Source: Mesobacillus subterraneus
Lineage (GTDB): Bacteria > Bacillota > Bacilli > Bacillales > Cytobacillaceae
Direction of reading: 5' to 3'
NCBI RefSeq assembly: GCF_000934845.1
Contig: NZ_JXIQ01000192.1
Span: 1-44,256 of the forward strand
Length of the DNA: 44,256 nt
In this document: positions 1 through 7,295 of the stretch, piece by piece
Layout: the number at the start of each line of letters is the position of its first letter
How positions within the stretch are numbered: the stretch's first letter is position 1
Notes under the pieces: generated by a model
Told to the model about the DNA's origin: nothing
The model's database searches: none
The model's input: only the letters and a program-made list of their open reading frames with translations
Program-made: the position numbers and the translations under genes

Positions 1-51
1 TACATTTCAGTGGCCGTAATCACTCTAATGACGATTGGTAGAGAACACAAG

Positions 52-78
52 AAGCGCAGAGTATTTCCCTGCGCTTTT
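52..78. terminator. Hairpin terminator at the left edge
   Basis: AAGCGCAG at 52-59 pairs perfectly with CTGCGCTT at 69-76, with a 9-base loop, and TTTT follows on the + strand. It can end a rightward gene lying outside the window. It may also end the leftward nuclease operon, whose last stop codon is at 103, but the T-run on that strand is poor. Confidence 0.6.
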
Positions 79-102
79 GTACATTGCTGCTAATAAAGGT
101 TT

Positions 103-1932
103 TTACATAGATTTAATTATTTCTAAGAGTTCCTGGTTTTTATCTTCTCCAAACAATCTTACCATCTCTCGATACAACTCTTCCTCATCGTTCCAATCCT
201 CTATAAACACAGGTTTTGAAAACAATCGAGTATATCTAGATGTTGGCAATTTTGATTGAGCAGCAAAAGCAATTCCCATTTCTTCCAACTGGTTAATCAA
301 CTTAATTCTTTGATCAGCTTGCAATGGCCCTAATTCCAAAGTCAATTTTAATCGATCATCTCTTAATCGCTCAAACCAGTAAGTGAAAGTACTGTCATGC
401 CACCACCATTTTTCTCGAGTAACCCCAAATTTTTTCTCTAATTCTCGGAACTCACTCATCAAAAAAGAGGCATTCTTGTTGCTGATTCGATAAAGTGACG
501 GATCAATTCCCTGAATTTCAGCAAATTTCGCGAAAGGATTTGGAGGGAATTGTTCAGATGTTCTCTCGCTAATCTTCCGCTCTTCTAGTACCTCTTGTTC
601 CAGCTTGTTTTCAATCTTCTCAACGGCTTTGGCAATTTTCCTAAGAGTACCCTTAAGATCCTCATCATGATATAAAGTTTCCATGCCAGTAACAACTTCT
701 TGCTTGTTTGCCCAATCAATTATACTCAAAGTCTCAGTATATATTTTTGTGTATTTTTTGCCCTCTAATTTGGCTGTAGGACGAATAGAAATACCTTGAA
801 ATTCCAGTGCATGAAGCAACTTTAAACGGTTCTCATACGGGACAGGTCCTACCTCGATGGAAATTTTCAATCTTTCATTCCATGTCCTTTCGAACCATAT
901 GATCAACCCATGCCCTCTCCAGTAACCCTGTTCCGGTTCTCCTATGGTCTCGGTATAATCTAGCCATTCAGGCAAAATAAAATTTGGAACCTGAGCATGT
1001 GCTTTATAAACTTCTATAGGGAGGTCCTCGAGCTGAACAAATGATAAAAATGCTTCATGAAGGACACTACTTCCAATTTTAAAGATGTAGTCTATCGTTT
1101 GCTTTTTTTTAGCATAGATTCTCTTTAAGGCATTTTGTTGTACTATTAACAACCCGTCAATCCAATTATAAATATCACGATATCTTGGTTGTTTACGGAA
1201 CTCATCATGTTGACTTAGATATAGAAAATCCACAGCAGCCTTATTTGTTTGATATACATCTTGGGCAAGTTGAATCGCTTCCTCATCTTGTACAAGTTCT
1301 TCTTTCAGTATTGCAGTATAATGCATTAAGAAATCGAAAATACTTTCTGACATAATTTCACGATTTAACTCAATATGTAAAAGAATGATATCCATTAGGT
1401 CATTATAGTCGAGCACCCAGTATTCAGGGTGAGTCGGTGCATCGCTCCTAAGGGTTAGGAAAATCGGAATAACCTTAAAATCCTTATAAACCCTTTTTGC
1501 ATATTCTAAATAATCATTAAGCTGTCCCATAGATTCTGAAGCATGAAATTTATTTTCAATAACCAGAACCATCTTTTGAGAGGGAACTACAACAACAATA
1601 TCAATATATCGATTGGCATGTGTCTTTACCTCGCGATAAACTTCAATATCTGAGAAAGAAGCATGCATATATGTCAGAAAGTCGATTTCAGCTAATTTAT
1701 CTTCATTTTCCTGCCTAGTCACCAAACGAGAGACTACTTTCTTAATAAAAAAGTTTCCTAACTGATGATTCTCGCTCGGGTCTAATAACCAAGCAAGAAC
1801 ATTTGAGTGCCTAATTTCAAATTGATCGACACGTAAAACTTTTAATGGATTAAACTGATGAAACTTTTGGTGGAGCTGTGCAAACTCCTTTGAGTGATCC
1901 AATTGTGCAATGCTTTCTATCGAAAAAGACAT
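103..1932 (-). CDS. PD-(D/E)XK nuclease family protein (PDDEXK_4-like) with a duplicated C-terminal domain
   Basis: This 609-residue protein starts with a region typical of the PF14281-type PD-(D/E)XK family: the conserved RHSNVLAWLLDP stretch at residues 41-52 and a catalytic set D111, E126, K128 (IDIVVV then LVIENK), followed by Q137. The nuclease core therefore looks intact. The C-terminal half holds two similar segments, about residues 337-425 and 507-595, each with a W..RL.....E.GP..... KL...L pattern, linked by a charged helical stretch. ATG at 1932 has AAGGAAGG upstream. The gene lies 16 bases after the McrC-like gene and is the last gene of that operon, which suggests an effector or accessory nuclease of a McrBC-like restriction system. 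The role is inferred; the fold assignment is fairly secure. Confidence 0.8.
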   Translation of the reverse strand: MSFSIESIAQLDHSKEFAQLHQKFHQFNPLKVLRVDQFEIRHSNVLAWLLDPSENHQLGNFFIKKVVSRLVTRQENEDKLAEIDFLTYMHASFSDIEVYREVKTHANRYIDIVVVVPSQKMVLVIENKFHASESMGQLNDYLEYAKRVYKDFKVIPIFLTLRSDAPTHPEYWVLDYNDLMDIILLHIELNREIMSESIFDFLMHYTAILKEELVQDEEAIQLAQDVYQTNKAAVDFLYLSQHDEFRKQPRYRDIYNWIDGLLIVQQNALKRIYAKKKQTIDYIFKIGSSVLHEAFLSFVQLEDLPIEVYKAHAQVPNFILPEWLDYTETIGEPEQGYWRGHGLIIWFERTWNERLKISIEVGPVPYENRLKLLHALEFQGISIRPTAKLEGKKYTKIYTETLSIIDWANKQEVVTGMETLYHDEDLKGTLRKIAKAVEKIENKLEQEVLEERKISERTSEQFPPNPFAKFAEIQGIDPSLYRISNKNASFLMSEFRELEKKFGVTREKWWWHDSTFTYWFERLRDDRLKLTLELGPLQADQRIKLINQLEEMGIAFAAQSKLPTSRYTRLFSKPVFIEDWNDEEELYREMVRLFGEDKNQELLEIIKSM

Positions 1933-1948
1933 ATAAAATCCTTCCTTC

Positions 1949-3421
1949 CTAACTCGTAAGGTAGTCCATGCTTGTTAATACTATTTGTTTTAATTCACTA
2001 TTAAGACTACCTGGCACTATCTGTATAGCACCCATTCCAAAATTCTCTCGAAACTCCACATCAAAATACCTCAGCGAATCCACTTGATCATCTGATGTAG
2101 GAGTTAAAATGTAAACTTCCTTTACTGCCTTTTCGCCAGATTCCCGATGTATGATTCCATCTCGATATTTGTGCATTTCCCCTAGTGCGGTTCCAATGTT
2201 TCCAGGTATCCTGTACTTCGGATCAAACACAATAATGCCGTCATTTCCTTCTAATACAATATCCGGAATCATTCTCTGCGTATATGTATGGAAGGTCTTA
2301 GAGTTATATTGATAGGATCGCTGAAAGTATAGAGTCATGCCGTTTAGCAATTGTAAAGAACTCTGTTTGTTTTCAGCTAAGTTCAAGAACAATCCATCTT
2401 TTGTTGTCTTAAAAAGATTGCTGGTGTCTTTAATTAAATTGGACTCTCTTAATATTTTAACCACATACATGTAACACCACATTTCATACAAGAAAAAGGT
2501 GTCCTTCAAAGCGATTGGGTAAGAAAATCCAATTCCTTCCCTTCTATGCTTGTAGAGCTTACCAAACCATTCATACCATAATCGATAAACAGGATGCTTC
2601 CTAAATGTTTGTGTTATGTTGTATGGACCTTTATTCTCGACAATTCCTGTTAAAAACGGGCTATTCATCCAGTATCGAAGAATCGATATATATCTTTTGG
2701 CTTTCATTGATACAGATTCAATTTCTGCCTCTTCATAGTTCCTTAGCAGCCTGAATAAATCTATTACTTGCTGCTTTAAAACCTGATTCTCATAAAGGTT
2801 TATCGTTTCGTATGTTTTAGACGTTTCAACATGCGTGGGAATATCTCGACCGTGCCCTTTTCTGTCCAACCAAGATAAAGTCGTCTGTTCAGCTCTCTGA
2901 ACTTTTTCTCTTTTTATGATGGTAGTCTGTTTCTTTAATTTTCTGATTGGCTTGCTTTCTATCTTCGAAAATATTTGTCGAAGCTGCTGAAAATTTCGCT
3001 CAATATAACTCCATTGCGTCCAAGATAGCTCTCGACTCTTCCCGTAAGTGTTAACCTGTATTTCCAAACCAGATAACTGAAAACAAATATTGGCCTCCGC
3101 CAATATGTCTTCAATCATTAAAGTATATTGCTCTTCAGTTAGCTTACGTTGATCAGGATAAACATAAGACTCAAACTCCTGTCCATTAATTGAGATTCTT
3201 AAGCTACCACTTTGAAACGGAGTAAACATAGTTGCATTGAGAACATGCTCTTGTCTGTAAAATGGCAAAGGTACATCTTGGATAGTGACATCGATGCTAT
3301 CTCCTCTATAACGGAGTTTATACTCAGCGGCTTCTGTTAAATACACATCGGTAATATGGATCCATCCTTGGTTAACATCCAATATTTCAAGGTAGTTATC
3401 TCCAGAATTGAGTGGCTCCAT
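1949..3421 (-). CDS. McrC-like restriction nuclease subunit (DUF2357 / PF04411 type)
   Basis: The product of about 490 residues resembles the DUF2357 proteins that pair with McrB-type motor proteins. The C-terminal part carries a PD-(D/E)XK site: IPDIVLE with D387, then VFDPKYR with D400 and K402 (numbered from the start chosen here), preceded by the family's YEMW motif near residue 312. The N-terminal part is beta-rich and probably contacts McrB. An in-frame ATG exists at 3454, but only the ATG at 3421 has a ribosome site (GGAG about 5 bases upstream, GAGGAG further up), so I chose it. The start overlaps the McrB stop by 26 bases, a sign of translational coupling. In McrBC systems this subunit cuts DNA once McrB has hydrolysed GTP; whether this pair prefers modified DNA cannot be read from the sequence. 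Confidence 0.82.
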   Translation of the reverse strand: MEPLNSGDNYLEILDVNQGWIHITDVYLTEAAEYKLRYRGDSIDVTIQDVPLPFYRQEHVLNATMFTPFQSGSLRISINGQEFESYVYPDQRKLTEEQYTLMIEDILAEANICFQLSGLEIQVNTYGKSRELSWTQWSYIERNFQQLRQIFSKIESKPIRKLKKQTTIIKREKVQRAEQTTLSWLDRKGHGRDIPTHVETSKTYETINLYENQVLKQQVIDLFRLLRNYEEAEIESVSMKAKRYISILRYWMNSPFLTGIVENKGPYNITQTFRKHPVYRLWYEWFGKLYKHRREGIGFSYPIALKDTFFLYEMWCYMYVVKILRESNLIKDTSNLFKTTKDGLFLNLAENKQSSLQLLNGMTLYFQRSYQYNSKTFHTYTQRMIPDIVLEGNDGIIVFDPKYRIPGNIGTALGEMHKYRDGIIHRESGEKAVKEVYILTPTSDDQVDSLRYFDVEFRENFGMGAIQIVPGSLNSELKQIVLTSMDYLTS

Positions 3422-5624
3422 AATACTCCAACTCCTCTTGCATCCTTTTGACATGTTTTAGCGAGATGGAATCAGCCTCAAGGTTTTCCTTAAGCCAAAC
3501 TTCCATCTTTCTTAACATTTCAGCAATCCTTTCATCACCACGAACCTTCGTTAACACCTTTTCAGAAATAACCCGATCCAAAGCTTTTAAAGACTCCATT
3601 TGATGTTCCTCAGGCAACTGATTATTAACAAACAGCTTGCGCAACATTTCCCCCATCGTCCGGTAACCAAAATGAAGTTCGTACGTTAATAACATCTGAT
3701 GCAATTCCTTTAGCATGGCAAACTCTCTGCCAAGTATTTCCTTGATATCCTTGTCTGCACGATCCCAGTATGAATTAAAGTCAACATCAGACAAAGTCAT
3801 GACAAATGCACGATCAAGTACTTTATCAGAAATTGAATGAGTGGTTTCATCGACATTAATCGTGCCTAGTAGATAGACATTTGGCGGAATTAATAGCTTT
3901 TTAGGGATTTCATCTATATGGTCATCTTGATGCAATGGTATTTCTTTTCTTGATTCAACCGCGCTAAGATAATCACTTAAATAGTATTCAACTCGAGCAA
4001 GATTCATTTCATCAAGTAAAATAAAATGAGGTTTCTCCCGTTCCTTCAAAGCATTTAGGATCACACTAAGAAACTCTGTTCTTACATAGCGCTTCTCAAA
4101 TGAACTATAGTATCCAAATAGAGCACTGGCATCAGTCCAATCAGGTCTTACCGGAATAATCGTGAAGTACGGATTTTCATCCTCATACTCTAGACCATAG
4201 ACAGCATTAGTATACAATCGGCATAATTGTGTTTTTCCGGTTCCTGAAATGCCGCTTAAAAGAACAAAATGCTTATCATCAAGGGCAGTTAAATTTAGAT
4301 GCAGGTCCCGGATAATTTCTTTTGAAAAAGTGAAACTACTATTTGTTATAGTCTGATAGATTTCCTCAAACTGAAAATTCGGTTCAAGTAAATCAGTATT
4401 CTCAGTAGGTGCATCCACTAAATCCACTTCTTCGTCCTGTTCATCAGTAGGCAATTCAAGTTTTTGGCTTGCATGCGCAAATAATAAAGCAGCGTCTATG
4501 AAGTTTTTCTTAACTTGTTCATTACCTTCAACAAAAGTTTGAGTCTCATTATTAAAACTACCAACTTTATAAACATTGCTTCCTGCTTCAATTCCATGTT
4601 CGTTCAATAATTTCATTGCCTCTGCCATTACCTGATGGTTATCCAAGCTTTGTGTGGTAAATGATTTTGAAATCCGCCATTCCTTAATACCGTTACCTAA
4701 AATTTCACGAGCATTTGTAAATATATGATTATGCCCTTCTATCTGTACCATGATGGTTTGAAAAGGAGAGAACTTCTCATGAAACTCAAAATAATATAGA
4801 AAACCCTTTGTAACCATCTGATCGCTTTCATAGATATGAAACGATTGTCGCTTAGCATTTGTTTTGTATCCTTCCACAGAAGAGATATCAACTGAATATG
4901 TACTCCCTAGCAGTTCAGTTTCCTTTATATTTCTAGTTGAAGCCAGTGCCGTTAATGCATTATAAGTTTTATGCGAAATATCAATTTCTTGATGAAAATA
5001 AGTTCTATATTGCTCCAACTGATCCCACGTTTTCAGTAAGTTATCAATTAAGAACTGTTCCTCTAGGTTCCCTTCTAAAGGGAGACTCATTCCAATTTGA
5101 AACCACGGTCGTCTTCTTGGTTTAATACAATCTTTAATATACTTTACAAAGTCCTCTCTGGGGATCTTCTCTTTTTCTTTCCAACCAGTCAAAATATCGA
5201 ATTCCAAGGGAATCGAGTTTAGTACACTATCTATCTTCTCATTTTTATACCAGACCCAAAACGGAATAAAGTTAATCTCATGGTGGATAAGGAGTACTTG
5301 GCTGAATCCCTTAAGTTCCAAAGTGATTAAGTTATATTCCTTATCGTTCACTTTGGTATACAACCCGACAAAGTATTTGCGGCCAATATCTGATACTTTT
5401 TTCTTCTCAGCATAAGTGGGATTTCTGGCATCGTGATAAGTTGTGGACAATGTAGTATCGTATCTACGTATATAAACATCTTCATTTAATTGAATATCTA
5501 ACTTTTCTACAAAACGTTCAAACAATGGTTTAATAACCGGAGAAATTTCATCTAATGCCTTTCTGCATCGGAATTCTGTATTATCCATGGTTAAAACAGA
5601 TCGAAAATGATTGAGATCAAGCAT
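3396..5624 (-). CDS. McrB-type AAA+ motor protein of a McrBC-like restriction system
   Basis: This 742-residue protein has an N-terminal recognition-type region (about 1-180, resembling the MrcB_N/DUF3578 class), a middle region, and a C-terminal AAA+ module. Walker A is GISGTGKT at 458-465, Walker B is ILLDE at 535-539, and the McrB-style sensor stretch GTINVDETTHSISDKVLDRA is at 587-606 with R605 as the likely arginine finger. The ATG at 5624 has AAGGTG six bases upstream. It is the first gene of a leftward three-gene operon, followed by the McrC-like subunit and a PDDEXK_4 nuclease. By family knowledge the protein forms a nucleotide-driven ring that recognises target DNA and activates the nuclease partner. 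The target of the N-terminal domain is unknown. Confidence 0.85.
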   Translation of the reverse strand: MLDLNHFRSVLTMDNTEFRCRKALDEISPVIKPLFERFVEKLDIQLNEDVYIRRYDTTLSTTYHDARNPTYAEKKKVSDIGRKYFVGLYTKVNDKEYNLITLELKGFSQVLLIHHEINFIPFWVWYKNEKIDSVLNSIPLEFDILTGWKEKEKIPREDFVKYIKDCIKPRRRPWFQIGMSLPLEGNLEEQFLIDNLLKTWDQLEQYRTYFHQEIDISHKTYNALTALASTRNIKETELLGSTYSVDISSVEGYKTNAKRQSFHIYESDQMVTKGFLYYFEFHEKFSPFQTIMVQIEGHNHIFTNAREILGNGIKEWRISKSFTTQSLDNHQVMAEAMKLLNEHGIEAGSNVYKVGSFNNETQTFVEGNEQVKKNFIDAALLFAHASQKLELPTDEQDEEVDLVDAPTENTDLLEPNFQFEEIYQTITNSSFTFSKEIIRDLHLNLTALDDKHFVLLSGISGTGKTQLCRLYTNAVYGLEYEDENPYFTIIPVRPDWTDASALFGYYSSFEKRYVRTEFLSVILNALKEREKPHFILLDEMNLARVEYYLSDYLSAVESRKEIPLHQDDHIDEIPKKLLIPPNVYLLGTINVDETTHSISDKVLDRAFVMTLSDVDFNSYWDRADKDIKEILGREFAMLKELHQMLLTYELHFGYRTMGEMLRKLFVNNQLPEEHQMESLKALDRVISEKVLTKVRGDERIAEMLRKMEVWLKENLEADSISLKHVKRMQEELEYYGATQFWR

Positions 5625-5789
5625 AGAAGCACCTTCTTTGTTTATTAATAACTATTAATTTAATACTACTAAAGATAGTATGGAAATAAAAGTCTGTGAA
5701 TAATTATCATAAGTCAATGAATACTAATTAAATCTCAATAAGTGGTAGACTAAATATAATAGAGTTAATATTTAAAGCGAAGGTTGCTA

Positions 5790-6515
5790 ATGTATAAAAT
5801 CTCGAAATATAAAGCGGAGAGTATTGAGCCAGTGACATTCTCAGATTTAGGGATGCAAGAAAGTGATATAGAGGAATTGTTAAGGAACAATATTGAAATG
5901 ATTGCTGATGAGGAAAAATCAATGCTCATTGTGGGTCAACAGGTACGAAATGTACATTATGGACGCAGTGATTTGATAGCATTTGATAACAACGGAGACA
6001 TCGTTCTGATTGAAATCAAGAGAGATCGCAAAGATATAGAAAACCGAAAAGAATCTTTTGAATTCCAGGCTATACGATACGCTGCAAGCTATGCAACTAT
6101 TAAAGATCCAGAAGACTTGGTAACAAAAATCTACGCTCCCTATATTGATAAACACCGTCGTGATTTCGATATCGAATCTCTAACTAGCTTCGAATTAGGC
6201 AGCAGAAAATTATCAGCGTTCCTTCAAGAACACAATGCCATAAACAGTTTTAATCAAAAACAACGGATAATCCTGGTAGCTTCAGACTTTGACGAACAAA
6301 CTCTTTCAGCTGTTGCCTGGTTAAACAGTAATAATGTAGATATGAGTTGCATTAAACTAACACCATATATAATTGCCGAGGAAGTATATTTAAATGTTGA
6401 AAAAGTACTGCCACTGAACGAATACGATGATTATTTTGTGAATTTCTTAGAAAAGTCATCTCCGTTATCCAATCTAAAATTAAAAATATCTCAAGGCGAG
6501 CCTTACCTAAGATAG
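5790..6515 (+). CDS. DUF91/NucS-like PD-(D/E)XK endonuclease, apparently cut short by a frameshift
   Basis: The 241-residue frame has a PD-(D/E)XK core: GRSDLIAFD with D61, then VLIEIKR with E75 and K77. This matches the endonuclease NucS/DUF91 class. I chose the ATG at 5790, which has AAGG six bases upstream; a TATAAT lies at 5755-5760. The frame stops at 6515, but from about 6488 the -1 frame continues smoothly (ALPKIDSM) into the conserved-looking 83-residue segment at 6521-6772, so the natural product is probably one protein of about 325 residues. The gene diverges from the McrBC-like operon across a 165-base promoter region and may be part of the defence island. The loss of one base in the A-run at 6482-6486 would explain the break. 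Confidence 0.72.
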   Translation: MYKISKYKAESIEPVTFSDLGMQESDIEELLRNNIEMIADEEKSMLIVGQQVRNVHYGRSDLIAFDNNGDIVLIEIKRDRKDIENRKESFEFQAIRYAASYATIKDPEDLVTKIYAPYIDKHRRDFDIESLTSFELGSRKLSAFLQEHNAINSFNQKQRIILVASDFDEQTLSAVAWLNSNNVDMSCIKLTPYIIAEEVYLNVEKVLPLNEYDDYFVNFLEKSSPLSNLKLKISQGEPYLR

Positions 6516-6520
6516 ACTCA

Positions 6521-6772
6521 ATGCTGGAATGGGGCGTTGTAAAAGCTGGAGAAGTAATAAAAGCCAAAGACTTTCCTGATGAAGGGGTTCTTTTAGCAAA
6601 CGGTAATATCCTTGTGAATGACACAGAACAATCCATGCAAAAGTGGTTAAAAGGATTATATGGATGGTCTAGTATCCAAACGTATGTATTTGCGATTCAT
6701 AAAGAATCTGGGAAAAGCCTCTCGCAGATACGCCATGAGTATATGGAGAGTATGGATGCAGGTAACATTTAA
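6521..6772 (+). pseudogene. Frameshifted C-terminal part of the NucS-like nuclease (RAMA/DUF4357-like domain)
   Basis: The 83-residue frame has the pattern of small DNA-binding RAMA/DUF4357-type domains: a short beta region (GVLLANGNILVND), then GLYGWSSIQTYVF and a helical end. Its reading frame is open upstream of the ATG and lies in the -1 frame of the preceding nuclease, with only 5 bases between stop and ATG. No ribosome site precedes the ATG. The simplest reading is that it is the severed C-terminal domain of the nuclease at 5790. It could instead be a separately translated small protein by stop-restart coupling. Confidence 0.55.
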
Positions 6773-6864
6773 CCTTCGGCTTGACCCTATCGTATTAGTA
6801 ATTAGAAAAACATCCTTCTAGATGTTATTATTAGCACATTAGTATAATTTTCTTGGAGGCTCAA

Positions 6865-7278
6865 ATGAAAAAGCTAGTTAAAGTAGTTGCAGCAATAATC
6901 GAAAACGACAAAAACGAAATTTTATGCGCGCTAAGATCACCCGAAATGGCAATTCCAAACATGTGGGAATTCCCAGGTGGAAAAGTTGAAACGGGTGAGG
7001 ATTTATATTCGGCCCTTCAAAGAGAGATAGACGAAGAATTGAAATGCATGATTGAAACTAGTGATGATATCTTTAACGATACAACCCATGAATACGATAC
7101 ATTTATCATCAACTTGCTATCAATCAAATGTAAAATAATTTCTGGAACACCAATTCCAAGTGAGCACTCTAAGCTAATCTGGCTAAAAAGAGAGAACTTA
7201 GCCTCTCTCAAATGGGCTCCAGCTGACATTCCAGCTGTAGAACAATTAATCCACGAAAAAATAGTCTTCTCAAATTGA
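6865..7278 (+). CDS. NUDIX hydrolase, MutT-like
   Basis: The 137-residue product contains a full NUDIX box, GGKVETGEDLYSALQREIDEEL in pattern (G-x5-E-x7-REUxEExGU), near residues 40-60, with the preceding MWEFPGGK typical of MutT. Enzymes of this class hydrolyse nucleoside diphosphates linked to another moiety, often dNTPs or modified nucleotides. I chose ATG 6865, with GGAGG five bases upstream. A TTG at 6853 gives four more residues but lies on the ribosome site itself. The gene converges on the PLD-helicase operon and shares a terminator with it. A second nucleotide-cleaving enzyme (the MazG-like protein) starts that operon, so nucleotide metabolism may be part of the island's job; this is inference. 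Confidence 0.85.
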   Translation: MKKLVKVVAAIIENDKNEILCALRSPEMAIPNMWEFPGGKVETGEDLYSALQREIDEELKCMIETSDDIFNDTTHEYDTFIINLLSIKCKIISGTPIPSEHSKLIWLKRENLASLKWAPADIPAVEQLIHEKIVFSN

Positions 7279-7295
7279 GAAGACTATACTTTTTT
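7256..7295. terminator. Bidirectional terminator shared by two convergent genes
   Basis: ATAGTCTTCTC at 7261-7271 pairs perfectly with GAGAAGACTAT at 7277-7287 around a five-base loop. T-runs flank it on both strands. The stop codon of the NUDIX gene (7276-7278) is at the loop edge and the helicase stop (7284) is in the stem, so both genes end inside the hairpin. Confidence 0.85.

Noticed and set aside
35-259. A 74-codon plus-strand frame at the left edge
   Set aside because: It overlaps the terminator hairpin and the end of the minus-strand nuclease gene and has no ribosome site.
3422-3454. Earlier ATG (3454) for the McrC-like gene
   Set aside because: No ribosome site precedes it, while the ATG at 3421 has GGAG at a proper distance and still overlaps the previous gene.
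6482-6515. Programmed -1 frameshifting between the nuclease and its C-terminal frame
   Set aside because: The A-run does not form a good tandem slippery site in the zero frame (AAA ATA would mispair after slipping) and I see no strong downstream hairpin. A lost base is simpler.
6843-6848. TATAAT just before the NUDIX gene as its promoter
   Set aside because: A transcript from it would begin at or inside the ribosome site at 6855-6859, so it cannot serve the chosen start.
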